From assembly GCA_001910725.1 (NCBI GenBank), contig MJGA01000064.1, positions 1 to 64,000 of the forward strand: DNA of 64,000 nucleotides, written 5' to 3'. Source of the stretch: Phanerodontia chrysosporium (lineage: Eukaryota; Basidiomycota; Agaricomycetes; Polyporales; Phanerochaetaceae). The translations under genes and the position numbers were made by a program. Under the pieces are notes generated by a model, which saw nothing but the letters and a program-made list of their open reading frames with translations, had not been told where the DNA came from and searched no databases. Within the stretch, counting starts at the first letter, position 1. Each line of letters begins with the position of its first letter. Shown here piece by piece: positions 11,772-24,700 of this stretch.

Positions 11772-12711
11772 CTGCAAGGTCCGTTAACGACGGCGCAGTT
11801 TACAGCGACGAGCTCGTACCTGTGGTGGTATACGCAGAGATTGTCGATGGAGTCTACCATCGAAGCAGCGCTATACTTCGCTCTATCGAATGACGGCGTC
11901 AACGCAGAAGACGTGGCCGTGTAAATGAGGCGCGTCGCTCGGCAGGGAGGACCCTGGCCGGGCGTGGAAAACGTCTGGAGCACCTTTCCGCCCTTCCATG
12001 CATCGATAAGTGTACATTCACTGCCACGCTGCGTGACTTCTTATGCGGGGGCGGCACGTTTGGCTGTTCAATTACATGAATCGTGTTGATTGTATGGATT
12101 GGATTTGGAAGTGCTAGGCCACGGCGGCTCGCACTGCGGGTTCACTAGACAAACGATATTAGCGAGGGTAGGGGCTCGAAAGGGTGGGGACTACCATTCA
12201 TTGAGTGATAGATCGGCTTGTTGTGGAGCATATAGATACGTAGCAATGTGCCTCGATGGTGGTGAAGATACAAGTGTCTCGAAATCCGTAAAGAAGCGCT
12301 CGAGGCAGCTCTCCTCCTGTTGAAGAATCGAGAGGAAAATCGAGAATGTATCACAGGTCAGAGAAGACAGTCAATACGATCCCTTAATGCACCCTATTGC
12401 TAATCAAGCGAGCCATTTCAATTCCCCAACAAGCTTCGAGGCACACGGATCGTAAAACATGAGGGTTACCAAAAGAGATTCCGCCATCACTAGTCTCACG
12501 TGCATAAAGAGCGCATCAATCCCAAATCAGGAAAGTGCGCCATAGTGCTGAAATCAGCACTGCTTAAGTTGAAGGACCGAACCACCTCGGAAGAAAACAT
12601 ACACAAGTCCTATGCAATGATTAAAAAACGGGCTATTGAAGACTAATAGTGCACTATTGGGGTTAAGCCCATCGTTACATGGATAAACGTGAGTCAAACA
12701 CCATGCAACTT
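11772..12711. other. 5' leader of membrane copy 2, then intergenic
   Basis: 11772-11819 has the borders of a 48-nt intron (GTACGA...GTTAAC...TTGCAG). The short upstream ORF is in another phase, so the intron is best placed in the untranslated leader. The rest shows no gene; several short ORFs overlap in AT-richer DNA around 12,400-12,680. Confidence 0.5.
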
Positions 12712-13692
12712 TCAGCTACGCATTAGTACATTCAGCTCTGACCCATCGGCTCTTCTGAGCTCGACAAGTCGCGCAGTGACCCGAGGTGAGAATTGTGACG
12801 CAGGAAGCTGTCTGTTGTCCTCCACAGATAGCCACTCTAGCAATGTCGGCTCCTCCAAGTTCTTCTTTCTCTCGACGAGACCCCCCAGGCCTCTGCGCAA
12901 TGTCTCCCCGAGCGTACCCCGCTTCTGTTGCTGCTTGGCGGCCTCTTCCTCCTGCCTCTTTCGCTCCTCCTCCTCGGCTCCTTGGAGGAACACCTTGAGC
13001 GCTGCTTGCGACGCCAGCCTCAACGCCCGCTCCTCCCCAAGGGCGTTTGACGTGGCCAGGAGCTGCTGCAACGAGCGTTCCTCCTTCTTCGCGAGATTCT
13101 TGAGGCGCTGCTTGGTCTCCGCCAACTCCGCCTCCACCCGTCTCGCCTCCAGCAGCTTGCCCTCGAGAATATTCACCTCCCTCTCTGCCGCCGCGAGCTC
13201 CTCCATGAAGTAGCGCCTCTCGTCTACCCATTCCGAGGCGGCTTCGCGTGCGCGCAGGAGCTGCGCCCTCAAAGACGCCAGAGACTCTCTGCCATCGTTT
13301 GACTCGTCAGCAGATGGCGAAATGTACACTCGACGGATAGCGGGGTAGGAGTCGGCTTGTGCGCCGTCTGCAGAGTTGCTCTCTTGGTTGGGTTCTGTCG
13401 GCAGTGGTCAGCGGTAGGTGAAGTCAATTCGGGTCATGATCACACACCGCTCATTCTGACTGGTGATCTACATGTCGGACACGTCCTGTCCAAGTCACTC
13501 CATCGCACTCTGGGGTTCACGGCACCTCTGAGGCAGCTTTCATGGAAAAGGTGTCCTGCAAACATCGCCACGACAATTAGCAACCTTAATCAGGATGATC
13601 GCATATACCTCGCGCAGACACCTACCACACGGCGTGCTCACGACAGCCTCTGTGGCAGAAAACAACCTCTCAAGGCAGATCGGACAAGACAT
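12712..13692 (-). CDS. RING-H2 finger / coiled-coil protein, 285 aa
   Basis: Exons 13692-13626, 13555-13448 and 13394-12712 join in frame over 70- and 53-nt introns. Residues 3 to about 54 form a RING-H2 pattern: CPIC, then TPC-GH-LFH-ESC, then RTCPTC. This family usually acts as an E3 ubiquitin ligase. Residues of about 85-200 form a long coiled coil rich in Glu, Arg and Leu (AERExNILEGKLLEARR). The tail is basic to mixed. The start is the ATG two codons before the first zinc-binding Cys, and no upstream exon was evident. The structure suggests a self-associating E3 ligase. The substrate is unknown. Confidence 0.75.
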
Positions 13693-14130
13693 TCGTGGGT
13701 GTCCTTCAGCTATGCAATCTGAGGACGAGGATGATGTGCGTTGGGGCCAAGGTGAAGTATCCCTTCAAATAAGCTTGCGCGCATACCAAACTCGAGGGCA
13801 GTGCGGGCGGCACCTCGCCTGAAATGTCCAAGAAGATCGTGAGAACATCATGGCAGGTATAGGTTTGGGTGTCGCTGCTTCGAAACCTTGTACAATTAGC
13901 TGGATCCAAAGTACTGCGGAGCGCGATACAATAGCCTAAGTATTTCCTGAATTTATTCTGTAGGTCTGATGCCCTCCTTTGTACGTCAATGGGGGTATAT
14001 ATACGACACAAAGAATCTCAAGGTCAAGGAATGGATGTATAATGAATAGAGAATGGAATGGAAATGCAATGCAAACCTGGGATACCTCAAAGGAAACGTC
14101 GCGTACTTGGCTGAGGAGATAGTGGACGGA

Positions 14131-14478
14131 CTACCGTGTTCGGTCGTCCCTATGAGGCACCCTGATTCTGTCCACCACAGTCTTCCCGCAAAAGCGGGAG
14201 AGCACCGTACGCCCCTGCCTTGCGATGAAGCCTTCCAAGTCCATCACTCGAGACTCTGCTTGCTTCCGCCGGCTTTCAGATCTCTCCAGTTGCTCACAGG
14301 TCTGCATGAGCTCGTAATTCAGACGATTCATCTCGAGTTGATGAGTTTCGAGCGTGGTCATGCGTTCTTCGATCCGCACGAGGGTGCCCTGTAAGTGACG
14401 AAGCTGCTGCTCGGTCTTATCGCTTGAGCAGGGGTGCTGGCATGCCGGCTTTTGAGCGTCTGCTCTGGGCTTGCAATG
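14131..14478 (-). CDS. Coiled-coil fragment, 5' end unresolved
   Basis: The frame runs from an acceptor-like CTAG at 14479-14482 to a stop at 14131. It encodes a helical stretch (TLETHQLEMNRLNYELMQTC) followed by a basic tail ending VPHRDDRTR. Upstream, a possible donor (GTATGTCAGG near 14517) lies inside the antisense GST remnant, so the 5' exon is doubtful. It could be the 3' end of a broken gene related in style to the RING/coiled-coil gene next to it. Low confidence that it is expressed. Confidence 0.35.
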   Translation of the reverse strand, partial: HCKPRADAQKPACQHPCSSDKTEQQLRHLQGTLVRIEERMTTLETHQLEMNRLNYELMQTCEQLERSESRRKQAESRVMDLEGFIARQGRTVLSRFCGKTVVDRIRVPHRDDRTR

Positions 14479-14482
14479 CTAG

Positions 14483-14977
14483 CTTCCTGCCGTCGCATAC
14501 GGCGGTCCTGACATACCTTCAGAAGAGCCGTCGCCCAAGTCCGTCAAGCTGAGCCAGTCATTTGTCTTCCTCGAGTTCGTCGCGGACCTCTTCCCAGATG
14601 CCGGCATTTTGCCAGATGACCCCGTTTGCGGAGCAAGGGCCCACCTCTTCATCGATGCTGTCTCAAACAGGTTCGGTGGATGGAGGATCTTCTACCGTCG
14701 CACAGAACGGCGGCGGTCCAGAGTCGCTCGTACAGACATTGGAGGACTTGCAGTCGCGTCTGCCACCGCAAGGATTTCCGCGGTGGGGGAGTTCTCGGCA
14801 GCGGAGATTGCCATTGCGCCTTCCATAGCCCACCTCAGACTGAGACTGAAGAATGACGTAGGAGCGTACCCGTCAGGCTATCACACGAAGCTCGTCAGTG
14901 CCCTCTGCTCTCCCAGATTGACCAGTACACAAATGCGGTCCTTGAGCACCCTGTCGTGGCTTCGACTGTGGACTGGG
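14483..14977 (+). pseudogene. Decayed, 5'-truncated copy of the omega-class GST
   Basis: Three reading frames in succession match the C-terminal domain of the intact GST at 41717-42657: EEPSPKSVKL then FVADLFPDAGILP (frame 1), STVAQNGGGPESLVQTLEDLQ (frame 2), VGEFSAAEIAIAPSIA (frame 1 again), and YTNAVLEHPVVASTVDW (frame 3). The shifts are of mixed sign, and the N-terminal thioredoxin-fold exons with the catalytic Cys are absent. This is a genuine relic rather than a sequencing slip. It is inverted relative to the intact copy. Confidence 0.85.
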
Positions 14978-15329
14978 TAGGTCCTCGACACTTCGCTACT
15001 TTGCCTTCGAAACCCATATGCGTTCAAGAGCATAATCTCAAAAGTGTATAGAGAGCGGTTTTGGAGCTCGCACTCTCAGGATGGCACTCAAATCTAGCGA
15101 ACGTTCAATCAGCTTGTACCGATGTTGTCACGTACGCACGACTGACGCAATCACCAGCTAATATCCTGATCTATGCTAGCAGGGTGCAGCTAGAGGCACA
15201 GGGCGTTACAGTAGCCACACCGTGAGGGTCACTGAAAGCAATTTCATTCAGGGCAGGGTTTCCGGACACCTAGACACCTACTCAGAAACATTCTCCCGAT
15301 GACGCATCAAACTAGCTGACCTTCACTAC
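14978..15329. other. Intergenic, no gene supported
   Basis: Tail-to-tail spacer between the GST relic and ZZ-HET1. Nothing recognised. Confidence 0.5.
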
Positions 15330-18300
15330 TTATGCGCTTGAGTCTTCATTGTTGAAAGCATGCATGTACTCCTCAGGATGTCTACTCCTTGTAAGAGCTT
15401 CCTCGCCAGACAGATACACCACAGGCGTGGTAACTCTGTCGGGTTGAAGCTTCGCGAGACGTGTGCCTTCCTGTTTGTCGACGAAGAGGACACCCCATTT
15501 CATCGCGGTTAGGGCACGCTTACTCTGCCTCTGCACGCGCTGGTCGCCGACCACCTCGGTGACCACCCAGTACGTCGCGACCCAGGGCGGCCCCATGCCG
15601 ACGAGGGTGTAGTCGATGCCTGGGAGGAAGGGACCATGCCGCGCGAGCACGCGAATGGCGACGGTCTGGATGCCCGTCTTCGTGGTGCCCACCTTGAAGT
15701 GCAGGTTGATGACTTCGCCACTAGCATCCGCCACGGGCGCGTCTGGCGCGTTGAATGTAACCTGACACGGCCCAACGGTGTGCCCCTCGTGCCAATACCT
15801 GCCTGGACGATCCGTATATAGCAGCACACGGTCGACGAGGTACAGCTTGCAGTCGTACCGGAAGAAGTCCGACTGCGGCATCTCGAAGTCGGAGTACGGG
15901 AGGACCGGGCGCGCGTCGAGCAGCGCAGCCCACGACGGCCACAGCGCAAACGGCGTATCGGCCGCGTACTGCACGAAGAGCGCCGTTCGGGGGAGCTCGT
16001 GCATGTGCTTCAGCAGGGCTGTCCACGCCTTCTCCACGGACGCCGTGCGGTCGTAGATCGGCAGAGTGCTGCACTGCAGGTATCGCGCGAGGCCTGCGAC
16101 GCGATCGAGCTCTGTTGTACAGTAGCGCTCGCCAATCGTACGGAGGACGGCCGGGAGCCCGTCCCAGTTTGCCACGGAGGACAGGAGGCGGTCGAGTCGC
16201 GAGAACAACTTTTCTTCGTCTGCAGCGGGGGAGACCGGTACCAGCCCACCAGGGAGCCAATTTACAAGCGACTCTTGTAACGTCCAGACACGCTGGAACC
16301 AGTGCCGATCGGAGTCACAGACACCCTTCGACATATCGAGCGGAAGACCAAGGCCGTTGAAGTATGTTATGCACGGTCGATCCTTCGGGGAAGCCTGGAA
16401 GACATGGCCGATCGTAGGGATGTCCAGTTCCCACTCCTTCCGCCTGATGTCGTCGTCCACCTGCCGCAGGCACAGCACGTCAAGCCAGACGTACTCTGCG
16501 CCAACGTTGAGCAGCTCGATCCGCACATTGTCGAGGGATGTCTCGTTCGGGACGGGCACTGGCCACTGCCGTCCATTAATCGCGGTGACGACATACGCGC
16601 GCCGGTTCTCCTCAACCCAGCTGTGGGACACCGTCCAGAGCGCGACGGGCATCTTCTTGGTGCTGGCATAGAGGTCGCGCAGCATCGCGTGGAACGGGAG
16701 CACGCGGTTGCTGAGCAGGTCCCAGACGCGCCGAGGGTGGATCTCCGAGTCTTGAATCGCGGCACCGCGTAGCGCATTATCGCGGCGGCGCTGGACCTCC
16801 GCCTGACAGTACAACATGCGGTCAAGCGCGAGGAAAAAGTCGCCGTCGTCCGGCCAACACCCGCGCAGCATGCCGTACGCCTCTCCGAAGTCACGCGATG
16901 TGCGCAAAGCGTGCTCTAGGAGGTCACGAAGTTCGGCGGCGTCGAGGGTATGGGTGGTACCTAGGGCAGCGTTGAGCTTGTCGAGCAGGTCCTCTGCGTT
17001 CATCTGCGTGCAGGGTATATCCGCCAACGCATATGGTATCGCTCCTGGCCCGATATGTACCTGCTGTAAGGTGATCGTGGTTGGCACCGGAGGTTTCAGG
17101 GTGTAGTATTGGCCTTTTCGCGCGGACGACTGGAAGAGATCGTGGACAGACGCTAGTCGTGACGAAACTAAATGCACAAGCCCCAGGATGACTGCACGAT
17201 TGTAATCCGCCACAACGAAGTGTTTGCTGGGAGAGCCCCATTTGTCCTCCAGAATATCAAGAATGCGCTTCTCGACGACCTCGGGAATAGTGACTACTAC
17301 GTTTGCGTGCGCCCACGGAATGTAGTCCATTGAAAAGCAAATGGATGTCCCTGACAGTACGAAGAACACCCTCGGTACGGAGACCGTGGAGGCGCAGGAG
17401 TGGCGTGTCTGAGAGATAGGATGAGCGAGCGCAGGCAACGCTACTTAGCAATTTCACTCACCAGACGATGATCATGAGCAGGGAGACCCACACCTGGATC
17501 CGTCGCTTTGAGGCCCAACCGTCGCTGCCTTTCCTCGAAGAAGTCATCGCCAGCTCCAACCTGGGGCAGGTAGGGGAAGAATGGGTGACCCGATTCGTGC
17601 GCACCCGAGATTTTGGGATCCGCCGCGCATCGCAGGCAGAGCGTAAAATCCGGACACCTGAGGCATCTGTGTTGCACGACACCACGCTTAGCTCCGCAGC
17701 CAGAACAATGTACGATGTCCAATGATGCAAAGGCGGTCGCGAACACGTCGTTCTTGCCGGCGGGTGAGAGCTCGATAGGGAAGTACCGATGGCGAATGCT
17801 GTGGCCCAGCCGCGCTCGCACAGATGAGATGCACGAGTGGCAGAGCGTAAAATCAGGGCACTCGAGGCATCGGTGGAGGGTACCGGAGCATATGTGCCGC
17901 TCGCAGCCGCCACACAGTACCGAGGGATCGGTATACAGAGCATCAGGGTCATGCCCGCTGGTGGACGGAGGGGAGGGCGGCCAGGGCTCGGTTCCAGACG
18001 CGGGCCACTCCAGCGGGGCGAACCTGTGAGCGCGGTTGTGGGCCATGCGGATCTCGGGATTGCTAATGCAAGCGGTGCACAGGCCGTAATTTGCGCAGTC
18101 CAAGCAAGCATGCTCGACGGCTCGATCGCACCCGCGACATACCCCGCCTGAGAGCCGCTTGTACACCTCGTCAGGTCTGCAGGACGAGGGTTCCTTCGCG
18201 CGCGGGTCGTCCCAAGTATCCATAAAGTCGGGCCCTTCATCCTCGCTCAGGATAGGTCGGAATGCATGCTCGAGCGGGTGCCCTGCACGCTGCTCCACAC

Positions 18301-18757
18301 TGTTGTAGCAGGCGGAACAGAGGGTATAGCCAAGGCACGAACGGCATTCGTATCGTACTCCGACGATTGGAGCGCGCTGGCAAGCCTTGCAGTTGTTGTA
18401 GCGCTGCGGCATGAACGGTGCGGCAGAGGCGGCGCGGAATGGGTTGTGGTCCCACGGGTATTCGATTGGAAAGAACGTGTGCACGAAGTCGTGCTGCTGG
18501 CGGACTGGGACCAGAGCGATGCAGCGATCGCAAAGATCGAGGTCGACACAGTCGATGCATTTGTGGCGGACGCCGAAGATGGCCTCCTTGCAAGCGAAGC
18601 AGACGACGCCAGGATGTCGTACGCCTGTGCGGGCCTGTAGAAGAGGTAGTCAGGACGACATTCGGTCAGGTGGTGAGCTATGCTGCAGGCCTACCGCTTG
18701 ATGGACATCATCGTAGTACTCGTGCCTCTGCGGGCGCGCAGAAGTTGCTGAGTGCAT
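15330..18757 (-). CDS. ZZ-HET1: five ZZ zinc fingers fused to a HET domain (1,104 aa)
   Basis: Exons 18757-18695, 18634-17462 and 17408-15330 join in phase 0 over 60- and 53-nt introns. Five ZZ-type fingers, each with CxxC pairs and a final HxxxH, lie at about residues 33-73, 103-143, 187-224, 262-303 and 331-371. The HET region follows: SHSW (~673), YVWLDVLCLRQ (~718-728) and RVWTLQE (~785-791) are its three hallmark blocks. Long flanking modules, also found in the other three HET genes here, lie before (DFGEAYGML, HPRRVWDL) and after it. HET domains trigger fungal incompatibility cell death and are TIR-like; ZZ fingers bind peptide N-termini or histone tails in known proteins. A sensor-effector design is inference. 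No frame break was seen. Confidence 0.85.
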
Positions 18758-21700
18758 GGTATCCTGAAGCTAGGTCAACTGGCACGTTTGAGGCCTACGG
18801 TGACACCTTAGATATTTCCAGCAGAGGGTTGATATGTATCTATCCTACCTGTGCTGTCTGATCTTGCAAGTATGAAGCGATCAAGTTATGGCTCACACAA
18901 ACCGACTCAGCCGAGCTGGCGTGACGGCATGCGGGAGTCGCGTTGATGTCCTGCTGAAAGACAACAGAATCAAAACACTGATGAGCACCCCATCATCACT
19001 CCATGCATCAGATAAGAACGAAAAGAACTCACCCAAGCCTACGTCGATCCCTGGCGAGGATCCATATCTGCCAAGGAGTGCATGAGTGCCGTATATACCG
19101 TGAGACGTCTAGGTGTCGACTGGCCGGCCGTCGTCCTTCATAGGCATATGCGAGTGAAAACCATAATTTCTGAGGGCTGGATCGGTGTATACGCCATACA
19201 GATCCTCTTAGTTCCCCACATGAGAGACGAAAGTGTGGAAGAAATCAGCGAGAAATTTGGCTGGCTGCTGCCGTTTCCGGTATTCGCCGGGCGGAGTCTG
19301 TCGGGTATGATTCGTGAAATTGCATACCTCGACGCTGAGAACAGGGCGCAATGATTCCTCTCAAAAAAGGCACGTACCACAGACAGAGGCTTTCCCAAGC
19401 GATTTTTTGGACGGCCTGTGAGCCAGGATCCCCTAGAAATTTGCTTGCCAGATGGGCGAAAGCGTCTCAGGCGCCCATGCGGCCGTTCGGGCGCTCATGA
19501 CAAAATCTTGTTGCTGACCTCCATCCAGGCCGTTCATGGAATCTATAGGCGAGCGATCCGCACTAATTTCCTTGTTGTGGGACGTGCTGACTGAACAGTT
19601 GTCAATTGACGTGGTTGTTACCTGGCACTGAGATACCAAGCGGGTCCTACAGAGCAGACGCGCCCGGCTGTACCGCAGGCTCGGCCGAATGATGTTACCG
19701 ACGAAGACGGACGATGTGGCCTTTGAGTCTGCTGTGCACTTTTTTTTGGTGCGCAGATGAGAGCATGCATATAGCTTTTGGCCAGCCCGATTCTCAAAGC
19801 AGGTGGAAGGCGACGTGCGCTGCCTTGTGAAGCTGCTGAGCCACACGTGCCCTGAGTCCGGTATGTACTCCATTCCGTGGCGCACAATGTCTCGATTGAG
19901 TGATGCGCTCAAACGCGTATTCCTCATTGCGACGTGCATGGTACGATTCTGGGGACGACGTGCCTACTCTCCTCGCGGCAACGGACCTCTGCGCAGCCCT
20001 GCAGATGTGATGGCAAGCTTGGCACTACAAACACCGACAGCGACTGCCCTGGGTCAGACAAGCCCCGGTAATGCTCTCAGCGTAAGGCAAGTTTACTTAG
20101 CAACACCATTTCCTTTAGCAAGGAGACCCTGCATCTCCCGTGAGCATTCCGGCCCGGCCCAGAGGATCTCCGTTCATCTCAGCCACCTTCGAGTAAGTGG
20201 TTTGCTTGTCTTGCAAAAGAGAAACACGCTAACCGTGTTGCATAGCTTTGACGGTCCCGCACCCTGCAATACTCTGTACATTGCGCTACCTAACTTTGTG
20301 CAGCGCCATGCACCGGACGGAACCTGTGAGTACCAGAGCGGGTGCGTCGCGTTCGTTCGCGCTAGCGTCGACGGCGCAGCTCAAGACTTGCCAAGACCGT
20401 CCTCTGCTATTGGTCAAAGCAGCCAGACTTAGCGACGATGCTCCACAGTCGTTCTTTACTTCCACCGCGCCCAAATATGGAGGGGCCACCATATTTCTGA
20501 TGGCGCTCGCACGACCCTGCGAGAGCTGCCCAATCGCGCGCGCACCCCCAACCTTGTCGGTCCCGAGCGGACTCCCGACTTTCATCCGCGCGTGCGCTCG
20601 CACAGTCGGGCGAAAACACATGGCTGGCCGCCCCGTGCTTTGCACGTATTTAGGCTACGCCTTGTTGCCAGGCCGGGCGCACGTGGGAGCGTAAGTGAAT
20701 GGACACGGATGTGTGAAAAAGATGCGAGCTGAGCTATTGTCGTAGCAGAGCCAAGGTGCCCATCAGAAACGTTTTCGCGGGCAGAGCCTGTGCAATTCCG
20801 ACAACGACGACGATGGCGCAGGCGCGCACAGTGTATGGCTCTCGCACCCAGGAAGCCTCGCATGGGATCTAGGGTGCATTCTCCGAGGGAGGGCGCACGC
20901 GGCGCGGCGCGGGTCCCGGGTATTCAGCAGCCTACACGAGCAGTACGACCCTGTCCGTAGCGGCGCTGTTAGCATGGGTGATCTGCTGCGCCCCATGCGA
21001 CGATCCCGCTGTCAAGCCGCAGCAGGATGCGCCCGACGCAGACGCAAAAGCTTAAATAGCATGCCCGCGCGGTGCGCCAGGCTAGGCCGGATCAGGCCTA
21101 GCGTTAGGCAGCCCTGCACATCGCTCGGTAGGTACTCTCGCCGTCATCTCCGTGAGGTCGAGATTGGCTCTGTCTCCATTTCGTCTGGAGCAAAGTGAGG
21201 TGATCATGCTGCCAGGCCTCGAATGCACGGAGGCTAAGATCATAGACTTTGCACCTCGAGTCACGCAGCGCGAGCATGTCTCTATGATGATCATGTATTA
21301 CCCGCAGTAATATAATGATAACATAGTGTTTACTATCCCGTCGCTGCTAGTAGATGTATACCTGAGCGATAATGGATGAAGAGCGGCAAGCTTTGTGGCA
21401 ACGGCGTTTTCCGGGTATTACGTCAGCAACTTCACGTGATGATTGGCCTGCAGCGCGCACGCGCTTTCTTTGCTAACTTCAACATTTCAACCGGGAATGT
21501 CCTCCCTTCGTTTTCCTGCTTGCGATTTTGGACATGAAAGTAAGTGTCATTATTTAAAACCACTCATGATATAGTAGATTGACAAAACCAGGGGAATGGC
21601 TGTTGACGCTGCTCTGCAGGAAGTTGACCATGTATCCGAGAGTTGCACCAGTGGCGTCCACCTCTTCTGGCAGTGAACACACCAGACAAATCAAATGTTT

Positions 21701-24700
21701 GTTATGCACAACGCAGGATTTTTTTTTGCCGCTCTCTATAGGTGATCTTACCGCATTCTTCGACTGTGGTAAGCTATAGATTCACGATGTCTCAGGCCTG
21801 CCTATCGCGTCGCCACCTCTCGGAGGCTTTTACCTGCAACATCGAATAGCCTCACAGTCGCAGTGCGGAAAAATAGTCCCTTAATGTCCTAGTCTACTCA
21901 CGCCTAGGTCGCGGCAGACGATCAGCCACTCTGGACTTGCCAGCCGAAGCATGGACCCCGCTTCTAGTGCCATGCATCGCCCGGATAGTTCCTCCGCGCA
22001 GAAGATACGAACACGATCGCAGAGAGCCTCCATGCTCCACGATTCCGGTGTCCAAGCTGGTACTGGAGTCTGGCTCGGTTGTCGGTATGTCATCGCTGTT
22101 GGGGCACCCACAAAACTCTGACCGATGGACACTGCAGCTGCTTCGCCTTCTGCCAATACAACCCACTTTGCAGCTCCACTTCTCCAGTGGACGGCCTCGT
22201 CAGTTTCTCGGCGACACTGCTTCGTCCCCGCGCGCGCAAAAGGCCCGAGGCTGCTTCGCCGACTTCGCGCCGGGCCTTCGTCGGCGAACGACGGCGGGCG
22301 GGCGGGTGCAGTGCATTTACCGTGCACGACAGCACGCCCCCGGATCTCTCCCGTTTGCCTTTTGCCCGGGTCCTGCCCAAAGATGGCGCGGACGCACTTT
22401 CGGGAGGGGGCCGTTCCTGGCTGTGTTCCTGGGCCGCCATCAGCGCGGCCGCTGTACCGCGCGCAGCGTCCGCGCAGAAGGCTATCTTACTGGCGGATTG
22501 CACCCAGACAGCCCGCAGGCGCAGGATCTTGCCGTGGTACGGAGGGTACGCTTCCGGTGCGCTGGGCTCCCCTTGACTTTGTGGCTCATTGCTCTCGCTG
22601 CAGAACGCACATCGCGACAGCCCAACCGAGGCTGTGCCGCGCCATCAGAAGGTGTCGCCCTCTGCGTCCCTCGTGTGTCGAGCTTCGCTGTCCAAGGTTC
22701 GTTTGTTCTTACTGCGCATTCACGGACGCCATGCCCTGGGCGGCGCAGATCGGTCCTGGAACGTACGCCTCTGCGTTTCTACCTCTCATGCATCAAGTGA
22801 AGCTGATCAGGGCTCGCAGCGTAATTACAGACGTCCCACCGATTTTCACGCACTTGTCGACGTGCGTCGCGGCCAGCGCATATTGGCAGTTGCTACACAG
22901 CGTATTGCTACGCTAACGCTCTAATCAATCGCGATCTAACCTCACAGATCACGACCATGCCGGTATGACCTTATTCCAAACTAGTCATCGAGGACTGATT
23001 TCTACGTCAATGAATAGCTCATCACTCGTTCTGGAACCGTCTTGGGATGGCCATATGAAGGGGTGTAATCGGTCCTGACGATCTGTCCTACAATTGCACA
23101 AACCGCAACTTGCACGTTCCAGGAAAACTCGGGAGGTCGCTTCGCTTCCATGGTAGACTGCACTGTCTGTTACGTGAGCCTCCGCCGCCTTTCCGATCGG
23201 CTCCTTTGACTGGGCCCTTTGTGGCATTTCGCAGAGATTATGCGATGCCACCGTGCCAGGGTCCGGCGTGCAAGACCGGCGACAGTGCGCTGCAAGCCGG
23301 CGGGACGAGTCACTCACGCGTAGATCCACGATCCGCCAGCAGACGCGACCAGTGTTGTTCGGGCGCAGTGCCCGTCAGCAGGGCTGCGGACATTACGAGT
23401 CTACTCCCGTCGCACGCGGGGCCAGGCGACCCGCACAACGGAGCAACGCACCATCGTTGCAGCGCGTGCTGTCCTGCGCAGGATCTGAGGCGCGTCGGCG
23501 TGCGTGGAGCAGGCATTGGCACTCCGCCCTGGGCGAAGCCCGTCGCCGGGCTTACCGCTGTGCGTGCTTCTTGAAGACCTACCTATCGTGGCCGATCAGT
23601 GCTATCAGCCTGCCCCCGTCAGGGCCGCGCTGGGCTGCAGCGTAGCGGGTACGGCCTTAACGCCATTGGACGCGCACGGGGAGCACCGTCGGGCCCCATC
23701 CTCGCACCCCCGACGCTCGCTGAAGCCTGGCAGGGACAGCAGGGGCCTTCCAGAACGCCTTGGCGGACGGACGCGCCTCGGGGGCTGTACCGCTGTGACA
23801 GCATGCTTACGCGCGGCTGGGCGCAGCAGCCATGGCCGGCACGGGCGTGCGCGCAGGAGAAGTCTGTGCGAGGCGCACACGGGCACCCATCGTCATGCGC
23901 GAGAGAGCATGGACGCGACGGGGCCCATGAGTCATCGCCCGGCAGCCGGTTCGCCCGCTCTACGCCCCTGCCTCTGCCCTGGCCGCGACGTGCCCCCATC
24001 GGGACGCATTGTCTCGCGCGCGTCATGGAAGAGGTCCCCCTCCCCGCGTTCGCACGCGCTGCGCGACGCGTGCTCGCCCCCTTCGCAGCGTTCTCGCCGG
24101 GCCATCACACTGTGGGGTAGAAGCGCGGGCCCATACAGTCCCCCTATCTGCGTGATACGGTTCGCTCTAGCGTCGCCCGTCTCGCCCGCCTGCCCGCGCG
24201 CAGATCTGGCCGGGGCGGGCCTGCGGACGCAGCGCGCTTCTCATCGTCGCCAGATGCAGCAGCGGGTGTGCTCGCGAGGGCCTCTCCGTCCCTTGTGCAT
24301 TCCGACGAGGCCTACCAGCCTCCCCCGTTTCTGATGTGCAGCACGCAGAAGCTGGGCCGAAGTGTGGGTGCCCTCTGGCGTTGCTTTATGCTTTGCTACG
24401 CATTTGTTATTGTGCGGCGGCGGGCGCCCCTGCGGGGCCTCGTTCCCCCCCAATCGCTGACGCTGCGGCTGCAAAAGCGTCCGAGATGATGCCATGCTCA
24501 GGGTCCCGCTCCCGGCGGCGCCTGCGTTCATGCTCAAGGGGCATATGTCCATCCCGGCGCGGGTGTAGTCCTGGACGGATCTTGGCCCGCGGCGGTGGCG
24601 ATGCCGCAACTTGCAGATCATGCATGACTTGTAGGTTTCTTCATGAACACGGCCGCTCTTTTTCTCACCTGAGGCACTTCTAGGACGGGACGCGGCAGTA

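Noticed and set aside
16115..18861. Forward ORFs antisense to ZZ-HET1
   Set aside because: All explained as shadows of the GC-rich reverse-strand coding sequence.
22125..22916. 263- and 287-codon forward ORFs around 22 kb
   Set aside because: They overlap each other and reverse ORFs in the same interval, with low-complexity content and no splice or domain support.
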